Origin: Phycisphaerae bacterium
Lineage (GTDB): Bacteria > Planctomycetota > Phycisphaerae > Sedimentisphaerales > Anaerobacaceae
Length of the DNA: 33,797 nt
NCBI GenBank assembly: GCA_016782865.1
Contig: JADHXR010000084.1
Span: 1 to 33,797 of the forward strand
Direction: 5' to 3'
This document shows positions 7,040 to 14,644 of this stretch, one piece after another. The notes beneath the pieces were generated by a model. The model was not told the origin of the DNA, did not search any database, and was given only the letters and a program-made list of their open reading frames with translations. Both the position numbers and the translations under genes were made by a program. The first letter of the stretch is position 1; every line of letters begins with the position of its first letter.

Positions 7040-8914
7040 ATGACTCAACTCAAGAAAGGATTAGGTCTGATCCATGTGTTCTGCATCGCTTCCGGTGCCA
7101 TGATAAGCTCCGGTCTGTTTATCCTGCCGGGCCTCGCCCATGCCCAGGCAGGTCCCGCGGTGGTTGTATCGTATTTCCTGGCCGGCCTGCTGGCCTCGAT
7201 CGGTGTGTTGAGTATCGCCGAGTTGGCAACCGCCATGCCCAAGGCGGGCGGAGACTATTTCTTTATTTCCCGCGGCATGGGTGCTGGCGTGGGAACCGTG
7301 GCCGGATTACTGAGCTGGTTTTCCCTGTCACTCAAGAGCGCTTTTGCGCTGGTGGGCATGGCGGCCTTTGCGCAACTCATTGTACCGGTTAATGCGCACG
7401 TCACCGCTGTCTTGCTGGCACTGCTGTTTGTGGGGCTCAACCTGGTCGGTGTCAAGGAGGTGGCTCGCTTACAAGTGACTCTGGTCTTTGTGCTGTTTGG
7501 ATTGATGTTGTTCTACATCATCAAAGGTCTGCCCGAGGTTAACGTTCGCCACTTTGAACCCTTTGCGCCAAACGGTTTGACGGCGGTCTTTTCCACGGTC
7601 GGTTTTGTGTTTGTCTCCTATGGTGGGGTCCTCAAGATCGCCAGTGTTGCCGAAGAGACAAGAAATCCGGGCCGGACTATCCCATTGGGAATGATCCTGT
7701 CGCTGCTGGCGGTAAGCATTCTGTATACCGTCATGGTATTCGTTACAAGCGGCATCCTTTCTGCTGATCAACTCAATGATTCCCTTACGCCTATTTCGGA
7801 TGGTGCGGGCGCCGTCATGGGCCGTGCCGGTCGAGTCGCTCTGAGTATTGCTGCGATTCTGGCGTTTATGACGACGGCCAATGCGGGCATCATGGCGGCG
7901 TCACGATACCTTCTCGCCTTAAGTCGTGACCGGCAATTGCCGCCTGGCCTGGGCCGGGTTGGCAACCAAACCCAAGTGCCTTACATAGCTGTCTTGATCA
8001 CGGGCGTTCTGGTCGTGCTGGCCGTATTCGTCAAACTCAACATCCTGGTGGAAGCCGCATCCCTGGTCTTCATGCTCAGCTTCATGCTGTCCAACATCTC
8101 TGTCATCGTCCTGAGAGAGGGCAGATTACAGGGCTACCGCCCCAAATTTAGCGCACCGCTGTATCCATGGCTGCAGATCACCGGTATCCTTGGACTGGCC
8201 TTCGTTATCCTGGAAATGGGAGAAGAGGCGTTCTTGATCAGCGCTGGTTTAGTTATTATAGGATTCTGCACCTACTGGTTCTATGGACGCAAGTACGTTC
8301 AGGGGGAGTCTGCCCTTATTCATCTGATTCATAGAATCACAGCCAAAGAACTCGTGACCGGATCTCTGGATGCGGAACTCAGGGATATCGTGCGCGAGCG
8401 AGACGATATTGTGAGTGACAGCTTTGACAGTATGATTGAAAAATGCATTGTGTTGGATTTGAAACGACCTGTGATCCTGGAAGAGTTCTTCACACTGGCT
8501 TCGGAAAAACTATCTGAGCGTCTAAGCATGGATGCCTCCTCTCTCATGAAATTGCTCGTTGCCCGGGAGCAAGAGAGCAGCACGGTGTTGAGTTCCAGTT
8601 TAGCCATACCGCATATCGTTATTGAAGGGGAAAAACGGTTTGATATCCTCGTCGCCCGTTCGCGCGAAGGGATTGTCTTTTCACAGAACGCTCCCAATGT
8701 TCATGCTGTCTTCATACTGCTTGGAACCAAGGACGAACGTAACCTGCATTTGCGTGCTTTGTCTGCCATTGCTCAGATTGCGATGGAGCAACAATTCGAG
8801 CAACGTTGGCTCGCTGCCAGAGACACGACGGCTGTTCGTAACCTGATTCTCATGTCAACGCGAAGGAGAGGCGCAGCGCAAAACACTTCCCCGGATGCTC
8901 TGGAGAGAGGATGA
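7040..8914 (+). CDS. APC-family amino acid permease fused to a PTS EIIA-type domain
   Basis: The protein (624 residues from ATG 7040) has two parts. Residues about 1-425 form an APC-superfamily transporter with some 12 membrane segments, beginning with IASGAMISSGLFILPG (the substrate-binding G-S/A-G-like TM1 break) and including AELATAMPKAGGDYFFISRG. Residues about 470-610 are a PTS EIIA type-2 (PtsN/fructose-like) domain, with the phosphorylatable His in SLAIPHIVIEG and a helix HLRALSAIAQI. The EIIA part probably senses the phosphorylation state of the phosphotransferase system or of nitrogen metabolism and gates transport (inference). An in-frame ATG at 7007 would add 11 residues, but 7040 has a clear AAAAGGA site. 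It lies 41 nt after the USP remnant; USP and APC genes are often paired. Confidence 0.88.
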   Translation: MTQLKKGLGLIHVFCIASGAMISSGLFILPGLAHAQAGPAVVVSYFLAGLLASIGVLSIAELATAMPKAGGDYFFISRGMGAGVGTVAGLLSWFSLSLKSAFALVGMAAFAQLIVPVNAHVTAVLLALLFVGLNLVGVKEVARLQVTLVFVLFGLMLFYIIKGLPEVNVRHFEPFAPNGLTAVFSTVGFVFVSYGGVLKIASVAEETRNPGRTIPLGMILSLLAVSILYTVMVFVTSGILSADQLNDSLTPISDGAGAVMGRAGRVALSIAAILAFMTTANAGIMAASRYLLALSRDRQLPPGLGRVGNQTQVPYIAVLITGVLVVLAVFVKLNILVEAASLVFMLSFMLSNISVIVLREGRLQGYRPKFSAPLYPWLQITGILGLAFVILEMGEEAFLISAGLVIIGFCTYWFYGRKYVQGESALIHLIHRITAKELVTGSLDAELRDIVRERDDIVSDSFDSMIEKCIVLDLKRPVILEEFFTLASEKLSERLSMDASSLMKLLVAREQESSTVLSSSLAIPHIVIEGEKRFDILVARSREGIVFSQNAPNVHAVFILLGTKDERNLHLRALSAIAQIAMEQQFEQRWLAARDTTAVRNLILMSTRRRGAAQNTSPDALERG

Positions 8915-9095
8915 TATCTTTGGTGATCTTGGTAAAAGGCAAATGATCTCAAAATGATGGCTCCATCGCATATGCTGTTATTTTCAACAATCCTGAGAGA
9001 GGCCGTCGTTGTACGTAAATACTTGTGGATCAGAACAAGGACGAAGTTTTTGAGAAGGATAGCATGCGAATAACACTCTTGATTTTGGTGGGGCC

Positions 9096-10139
9096 ATGAC
9101 AGCATTAATTCTATACTTTGCTCTGGCTTTGGGGGTTTCTTTTATATGTTCACTCTTGGAGGCCATTACCCTGAGTCTAACCTATTCCTATGTTGCCGCC
9201 CTCCAGACAAAACGACCCCGAAGCAGCGCTCTGCTCAAGCAGATCAAGGGCCGGATTGGCCATCCCCTTTCCGCTATCCTGACCCTGAACACAATCGCCA
9301 ACACCATCGGGGCTGTCGGCGTGGGGGCGCAGGTTGTCAAGTTATGGGGAAACACATATTTGGCAGCTGCCGCGGGCGTGCTCACGCTGATGATCCTGGT
9401 CTTCTCCGAGATCATCCCCAAGACCCTTGGAGCGGTGTACTGGCGAAAGCTGGCTCCGGCTGCCGCCTACTGGATCTTCGGCTTGACCTGGCTGTTGAAA
9501 TACCCGATCACCTTCCTGGAGATCGTGTCTCGGCTTGTGGTTCCAAGGGGCAAGCGGACGCTCTTCTCCCGGGAGGAGATGATGGCTTCGGTCCGGATCG
9601 GCACGGAGGAAGGCATGCTACGTGATCAGGAAGGCAAGGTGATCCAGAATATGCTGCACCTGCGCAGTATCCGCGTCAAGAACATCCTGACCCCTCGCAC
9701 TGTAGTGTTAGCCCTGCCAAAACATGAAAGTATCGCCCAGACGGTTGAAAAACACAGCCCCATCCGTTTCAGTCGCATCCCGGTCTACGGCAGGGATTTG
9801 GATGACATCATTGGGGTCGTACATCGCTATCGTCTCCTGCAATTGCTCTCCGAGGGCAAAGGCTGTCGGGAACTACAATCGATTGTCGTGCCCATTTATG
9901 CAGTCCCGGATACCAAAAGCGTTGCCAGCGCACTGGAGCAATTCATCAAGCGCAAAGAGCACATCTTCCTGGTTGTGGACGAATACGGCGGCACGGCCGG
10001 AATAGTGACCTTGGAAGATGCCATTGAAACGCTGCTGGGCGCAGAAATCGTGGACGAGTTGGACAAGGTGGAGGATATGCGTAAATGGGCCGTGCAGTTG
10101 TCGGAAAGGCACAAGCAGAAGCGTCGGTTAGAGTCTTAA
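9096..10139 (+). CDS. CNNM (DUF21)-CBS domain membrane protein, CorB/hemolysin-like
   Basis: The 347-residue protein has an N-terminal CNNM transmembrane domain (residues about 1-150; LSAILTLNTIANTIGAVGVG and the diagnostic FSEIIPKTLG). A linker with the motif RTLFSREEMMASVRIGTEEG follows, then a CBS pair (about 190-310; ILTPRTVVLALP, FSRIPVYG, IFLVVDEYGGTAGIVTLEDA). The C-terminal CorC/HlyC domain found in longer members is lacking. Relatives are implicated in magnesium or cobalt export, with ATP-Mg binding at the CBS pair. The ATG is preceded by GGTGGGG. The 181-nt gap from the permease contains no other convincing gene. Confidence 0.88.
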   Translation: MTALILYFALALGVSFICSLLEAITLSLTYSYVAALQTKRPRSSALLKQIKGRIGHPLSAILTLNTIANTIGAVGVGAQVVKLWGNTYLAAAAGVLTLMILVFSEIIPKTLGAVYWRKLAPAAAYWIFGLTWLLKYPITFLEIVSRLVVPRGKRTLFSREEMMASVRIGTEEGMLRDQEGKVIQNMLHLRSIRVKNILTPRTVVLALPKHESIAQTVEKHSPIRFSRIPVYGRDLDDIIGVVHRYRLLQLLSEGKGCRELQSIVVPIYAVPDTKSVASALEQFIKRKEHIFLVVDEYGGTAGIVTLEDAIETLLGAEIVDELDKVEDMRKWAVQLSERHKQKRRLES

Positions 10140-10194
10140 ACTTACGTTGCCGATGCAACTACTGGATTATGTGCATTTGCCAATCGCCAATAAG

Positions 10195-10221
10195 ATCACT
10201 GCGAATATCGCAAATAGTGAT
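10195..10221. other. Imperfect hairpin in the CNNM-pckG intergenic region
   Basis: The arms ATCACT and AGTGAT with inner GCGA/TCGC can form a stem interrupted by a small bulge. It lies about 55 nt after the CNNM gene and is followed by a G-run, not a T-run, so it is not a classical terminator. It may be a weak terminator or an operator-like dyad for pckG; there is no direct support for either. Confidence 0.3.
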
Positions 10222-10225
10222 GTGA

Positions 10226-10235
10226 GGGGGGGGGG
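10226..10235. repeat. Homopolymer run of ten G
   Basis: Ten consecutive G lie about 50 nt upstream of the -35 box of the pckG promoter. Such runs slip during replication and are also a common place for sequencing errors. Confidence 0.9.
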
Positions 10236-10283
10236 AAATAGTTGGCCGGGCCTGCCATATGTTCTTGCCCCAGGAGAAAAAAG

Positions 10284-10313
10284 TTGACGTTTGCGGGGCT
10301 GTGCAAGTACAAT
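10284..10313 (+). promoter_or_regulatory. Sigma70-like promoter of the pckG operon
   Basis: TTGACG at 10284-10289 and TACAAT at 10308-10313 are separated by 18 nt, a near-consensus housekeeping promoter. The predicted start is around 10320, leaving a leader of about 45 nt that carries GGAGG before the pckG ATG at 10365. The genes behind it are closely packed to 14445 and possibly to 17436. Confidence 0.65.
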
Positions 10314-10364
10314 TCTTCGGTTTGCTTAGAATTAATCAACCCATATTGGAGGTAGTAGTCACAA

Positions 10365-12242
10365 ATGAGTAATGCAGACAAATTGCTAAAAGAAAAACTG
10401 ACGGCGGAAAGCTACGGCAGGCTCATGGCCGTCGATAACACCAAGATACATGAGTTTGTCGCCGATGCGATAGAACTGACAAAGCCCGATGAGGTGTTTG
10501 TCTGCACGGATTGCGAAGAGGATGTCAAGCATGTTCGCAAAATGGCTCTCGATAGCGGCGAAGAAGGTTCTCTCACGATAGCCGGGCACACCTATCACTT
10601 CGACGGGCCCAGCGACCAGGGCCGGGATAGGGAGGTGACCAAGTATCTCGTGCCCGAGACCGAGACGCTGAGCAAGGCGCTCAATCAGGTGGAGCGCCAA
10701 GAGGGGCTCGCCGAGGTGAGGGGGTTGCTCAAGGACTCCATGAAGGGCAGGACGATGATTCTGCGTTTCCTGTCACTGGGGCCCGCCGGTTCGGTTTTCA
10801 GCGTTCCCTGCGTCCAGGCGACGGATTCGTGGTACGTTGCCCATAACGAGGATCTGCTCTATCGAACCGCCTACGAACAATTCTGCAAAATAGAAAAGGA
10901 CAAGAACGTTTTTTGTTTCCTGCACTCGGCCGGTGAGCTGAGCGAAGATATGATCAGCGTGGATGTGGAAAACAAGGCCATCTACATGGACTATACCAGA
11001 GACACGGTCTACAGCGTCAACACCCAATACGGCGGCAATACAATGGGGCTCAAGAAGCTTGCTCTGAGGCTCACCATCCGCCAGGCCGACGCCGAAGGCT
11101 GGCTGGCCGAGCACATGTTCATCTCCGGCGTCTACGGCCCCGGAGGACGCAAGACGTATCTCGCCGGAGCTTTTCCCAGCGCATGCGGCAAGACCTCGAC
11201 GGCGATGCTGCCCGGCGAGACCATATTGGGCGACGACATTGCATATTTCAGAAAGATGAACGGCGAGTTCCGCGCAGTAAACGCCGAGGCGGGAATATTC
11301 GGCATCATTCAGAACGTCAAGGAAAAAGACGATCCGGTGATATGGGATATTCTGCACAAGCCCGGCGAGGTGATTTTCGGCAATATCCTGGTCAAGGACA
11401 AGCAACCTTACTGGCTGGGCATGGGCGCTGAGACGCCGGATGACGGCGTGAGCTTCTCGGGCCAATGGCACAAAGGCAAGAAGGACGCCAACGGTAAAGA
11501 AATCCCGCTGGCCCACAAGAACGCAAGATACACGGTGGCTTTGACGGCCCTGGCTAATTGCGATCCGGAGCTGGAAAACCCCGAGGGCGTCCCCCTCGGC
11601 GGCGTAATGTATGGCGGGCGTGATCCAAGAGCCTCCGTGCCGGTTCAGCAGGCATTCGACTGGACCCACGGCATCGTCTCGTACGGCGCCTCGCTCGAAA
11701 CCGAGACCACCTTTGCAATTATCGGCGAGGAAGGCGTGATGGAAATCAACCTGATGAGCATCCAGGACTTCCTGGCGATTCCTCTCGGCAAGTACATTGG
11801 GAACAACATCGATTTTGTCCGCGGTATCGAGAAACCTCCTCTGGTGTTCGGCGTCAACTACTTCCTCAGAGACAACGAAGGCAACTTCACCAATGACGTG
11901 CCCGACAAGCACGTCTGGGTCAAATGGATGGAACTGCGCATTCACGGCGACGTCGATGCGATCACCTGCCCGACGGGTCAGATTCCCTGTTACGACGATC
12001 TCGTCAAACTCTTCAGAGAGGTCCTCGACAAAGAGTACACCAAAGCCGACTACATCAGCCAGTTTACCATCCGGGTCCCCGAGAACCTGGCCAAGCTCGA
12101 ACGCGTTGAGAAATTCCACAGGCAGCGCGTGCCCGGCAGTCCACAGGCGGTTTATGACACGCTGGAGGCAACGAGCAAGCGTCTCAACGAAGCCCGCGAA
12201 AAATACGGCGATTATATCTCGCCCTTTGATTTGGCAGACTAA
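10365..12242 (+). CDS. pckG: Phosphoenolpyruvate carboxykinase (GTP)
   Basis: The 625-residue enzyme interconverts oxaloacetate and PEP with GTP/GDP, at the junction of the TCA cycle, gluconeogenesis and anaplerosis. The GTP-type signature is clear. GGRKTYLAGAFP-like ordering is followed by SACGKTSTAML at about residues 271-281 (kinase-1a P-loop with the reactive Cys). Then come ETILGDDIAYF (metal/kinase-2), NAEAGIFGI, and the nucleotide-binding segment FGVNYFLRDNEGNF. Length is normal for the GTP family. GGAGG upstream of the ATG and a strong promoter mark it as the first gene of an operon; the next gene begins 7 nt after its stop. Confidence 0.96.
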   Translation: MSNADKLLKEKLTAESYGRLMAVDNTKIHEFVADAIELTKPDEVFVCTDCEEDVKHVRKMALDSGEEGSLTIAGHTYHFDGPSDQGRDREVTKYLVPETETLSKALNQVERQEGLAEVRGLLKDSMKGRTMILRFLSLGPAGSVFSVPCVQATDSWYVAHNEDLLYRTAYEQFCKIEKDKNVFCFLHSAGELSEDMISVDVENKAIYMDYTRDTVYSVNTQYGGNTMGLKKLALRLTIRQADAEGWLAEHMFISGVYGPGGRKTYLAGAFPSACGKTSTAMLPGETILGDDIAYFRKMNGEFRAVNAEAGIFGIIQNVKEKDDPVIWDILHKPGEVIFGNILVKDKQPYWLGMGAETPDDGVSFSGQWHKGKKDANGKEIPLAHKNARYTVALTALANCDPELENPEGVPLGGVMYGGRDPRASVPVQQAFDWTHGIVSYGASLETETTFAIIGEEGVMEINLMSIQDFLAIPLGKYIGNNIDFVRGIEKPPLVFGVNYFLRDNEGNFTNDVPDKHVWVKWMELRIHGDVDAITCPTGQIPCYDDLVKLFREVLDKEYTKADYISQFTIRVPENLAKLERVEKFHRQRVPGSPQAVYDTLEATSKRLNEAREKYGDYISPFDLAD

Positions 12243-12248
12243 AACCAG

Positions 12249-13430
12249 ATGGAAAAGAAAACCGTTCGTACCGGAATTGTCGGCGCAGGTTTCGCCGCGA
12301 CGTTTCATTTTGAATGCTTGAAGAAGGTCCACGGCACCAACGTCGAAGTCGAGGGTGTTTTCGCCGCGGACGCCGAGCAGGCCAGGGCCTATGCCGACAA
12401 ACGAGGCATCAAAACCTGCGAGAGTTTGGCCGAGCTTCTCGACAAGGTGGACGTCGTTCACGTCTGCACGCCTCCGGTGGCCCACGAACCGATTGCGGTT
12501 GCGGCTCTCGAACAGGACAAGTTCGCAATTGTGGAAAAACCCCTCACGGGCTACTTCGGCGACGGCTCCGAAGATTTCAACGGCGACACTTTTCCCAAGC
12601 AGGATGCACTCGATCAATCTCTCGACAGCGTTGAGCGGATGCTCGAAGCCGAGTCGAAAAGCAAGGGCAGGATTCTCTACGCCGAGAACTGGATCTACGC
12701 CCCATCGATTCAAAAGGAGCGCGAGATCATCGAGAAGACCGGCGCCCAGATACTCTGGATACACGGCGAAGAAGCCCACTCGGGCTCGCACGCCGCGACT
12801 TACGCCTACTGGAAGTTCTCCGGCGGCGGTGTGATGATAGGCAAAGGCTGTCACCCGCTGACGGCGGCGCTTTATCTAAAGCGAGTCGAGGGCATTGCAA
12901 GAAACGGCGAGCCGATCAAGCCAAAAGCGGTCTCGGCCCGAGTCCACGCGATCACCCGACTGGATGGATTTCGCGACGAAGGACACATCCGCCGTGACTA
13001 CCACGACATCGATGATTTCTCGCTGATGCACGTGGTCTTCGAGGACGGCACGATCGCCGATATCTTCGCCTCCGACATCATCCTGGGCGGCATCCACAAC
13101 TGGCTCGAGGTCTCGGCCAACAATCACCGAACCGTCTGCAATATCAACCCGAACACGGCGATGAAGACATACAACCCTGTCGATGCGAATTTCGACGATA
13201 TATACGTCGTTGAAAAAACAGGCACAAAACAGGGATGGTCAAATCCATCGCCGGACGAGGACTGGTTCACGGGTTATCCGCAGGAGACCGAGGCGTTCTA
13301 CAGGACCATAGCTTATGGCGATACGCTCGAGAGCACCAGCAACCTGGCTGCCGACTGCATCTCGACTATCTATAGTGCCTACGTCTCGGCTGAAAAGACG
13401 GGAGCCGAAGTTTCCATCAAGACGTTTTGA
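12249..13430 (+). CDS. Gfo/Idh/MocA-family NAD(P)-dependent oxidoreductase
   Basis: The 393-residue protein has a Rossmann domain starting GIVGAGFAATFHFE, the characteristic FAIVEKPLTG (EKP motif, catalytic Lys) near residue 97, and a C-terminal substrate domain with GKGCHPLTAALYL in the place of the usual G-x3-D-x3-H element. An insertion of about 35 residues follows EKP (YFGDGSEDFNGDTFPKQDAL). Members oxidise or reduce sugars, inositols and similar hydroxylated compounds; the substrate here is unknown. It lies 6 nt after pckG and 7 nt before the UroD-family gene, so all three are very probably co-transcribed. Confidence 0.88.
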   Translation: MEKKTVRTGIVGAGFAATFHFECLKKVHGTNVEVEGVFAADAEQARAYADKRGIKTCESLAELLDKVDVVHVCTPPVAHEPIAVAALEQDKFAIVEKPLTGYFGDGSEDFNGDTFPKQDALDQSLDSVERMLEAESKSKGRILYAENWIYAPSIQKEREIIEKTGAQILWIHGEEAHSGSHAATYAYWKFSGGGVMIGKGCHPLTAALYLKRVEGIARNGEPIKPKAVSARVHAITRLDGFRDEGHIRRDYHDIDDFSLMHVVFEDGTIADIFASDIILGGIHNWLEVSANNHRTVCNINPNTAMKTYNPVDANFDDIYVVEKTGTKQGWSNPSPDEDWFTGYPQETEAFYRTIAYGDTLESTSNLAADCISTIYSAYVSAEKTGAEVSIKTF

Positions 13431-13437
13431 CTTGCAA

Positions 13438-14445
13438 ATGGGTCAACTGGAACAATCAGCACAGGCAAGGCAAATTCAGTTCGCACCATCGGTGTACGAA
13501 CACGCCGCCCGGGTAATCGACAAGAGTCCGTGGGAAGTGTCGCGCAGTTGTGATCTGCTCGCGCAGGGGCATGTCGAAGCATACCGCCTCTACGAGCACT
13601 GCCCGATAGTGGTCGGTATCGACATCTACAACCTCGAAGCCGAAGCCTACGGCGCCCCGGTCGAGAAACCCGCCGGCAACGGAATCCCCGCGATATCCAG
13701 GCATGCGTATGGTGCTGTGGCCGAATTGCTCGATCTGGCACCCTTTGATCCGCGAGCGGATGGGCGCATCCCGATGGTCATCGAGGCGGCCAATCGCGTT
13801 GCGAGTGAGTGCCCTGCGACCGACGTTAGAATTCCGTTGAGTGGTCCCTTCTCGCTGGCGGCCAATCTCGTCGGATTCGAAAGCCTGCTATGCGAAGTCC
13901 ATACGGATCCCGATCTGGTTGCCCGCGCCTTGCGACATCTCGTCGCGGGGCAGGTCGAGTTTTGCAGGGAGGTGGTTCGCAACGGCCTTGACATTGCCTT
14001 CTTCGAATCGGCGGCGACTCCGCCTTTGATGTCGCCCGATAATTTTCGAGATATCGAGCTTGGCGCCCTCGAAAAGATCATGGCCGAGACGTCGGCGGTT
14101 GTGGGTCACCCAGTCCCCTGCATAATGGGTGGTGACACATTGCCTATCCTCGATTACATCCTACAGACCGGGACCGGCTACGTATGTTGCCCCGCTAAAA
14201 CAGACCAGCCGAAGTTCATGGAGCGGATGCGGGCGCATCCCGAGGTGATGGTTCGAGTCAACATGGATCCCGGCGGGCTCACGTCAAAAAACTTCGGCGA
14301 TGTCGAAAAGGAAGTTGACAGGGTTCTGGCCCTTGCCGAGAATAGGCAAAATGTCTGCATAGGTACGGGCTGCCTGCCGTTCGAAGCGGACCCCGACGTG
14401 GTTTTGAAAGCACGAGAGTATCTTTTGTCAAAGAGCACCCGGTAA
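13438..14445 (+). CDS. UroD-superfamily protein (MtaA/CmuA-like methyltransferase fold), copy 1
   Basis: The 335-residue protein belongs to the uroporphyrinogen decarboxylase superfamily. This group also contains cobamide:CoM methyltransferases and other corrinoid- or folate-linked methyltransferases. In MtaA-type enzymes zinc is held by H-x-C plus a distal Cys. Here the first site reads PCIMGGDTLPILDY (near residue 227), so His is replaced by Cys and Cys by Met; the distal site VCIGTGCLPFEADPD (near 310) keeps its Cys. The N-terminal arginines of true HemE are not obvious. A methyl-transfer role is more likely than heme synthesis, but this is inference. The ATG at 13438 was chosen because it sits 7 nt after the oxidoreductase stop; the frame is open upstream within that gene. 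Confidence 0.8.
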   Translation: MGQLEQSAQARQIQFAPSVYEHAARVIDKSPWEVSRSCDLLAQGHVEAYRLYEHCPIVVGIDIYNLEAEAYGAPVEKPAGNGIPAISRHAYGAVAELLDLAPFDPRADGRIPMVIEAANRVASECPATDVRIPLSGPFSLAANLVGFESLLCEVHTDPDLVARALRHLVAGQVEFCREVVRNGLDIAFFESAATPPLMSPDNFRDIELGALEKIMAETSAVVGHPVPCIMGGDTLPILDYILQTGTGYVCCPAKTDQPKFMERMRAHPEVMVRVNMDPGGLTSKNFGDVEKEVDRVLALAENRQNVCIGTGCLPFEADPDVVLKAREYLLSKSTR

Positions 14446-14450
14446 GAAGA

Positions 14451-14579
14451 GAAAATCAAAATTCAAAATGTAAATATCAAAATTGTGGAATCCGCCGTAG
14501 GCGGATGCTCTTCAAGATAATCCGCGAAGCGATTCGGCAATTTTGCATTTTGATTTTTGATCTTTGATATTTGATTTTG
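14451..14579. repeat. Palindromic intergenic repeat, type A (about 130 nt)
   Basis: An A/T-rich left arm (GAAAATCAAAATTCAAAATG and onward to ATCAAAATTG) is complementary, with gaps, to the right arm (CAATTTTGCATTTTGATTTT onward to TTTGATTTT). The core has a perfect ATCCGCC-GTA-GGCGGAT hairpin at 14490-14506. It shares ATATCAAAATTG(T/C)GGAATCC with the repeat at 18196-18290. It lies between the first UroD gene and the transporter, in the same orientation as both. Confidence 0.8.
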
Positions 14580-14644
14580 TCAACATGGTTTCCTTAGTGC
14601 TGTAGAGACTCGGTCAACAAGAGGTCTAATCAGGAGACAAGAGT

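Noticed and set aside
8954..9074. A 40-codon frame between the permease and the CNNM gene
   Set aside because: No ribosome-binding site and no recognisable protein features.
10773..12854. A 693-codon open frame on the minus strand opposite pckG and the oxidoreductase
   Set aside because: It is the antisense shadow of two well-supported genes with strong third-position GC; no family resemblance.
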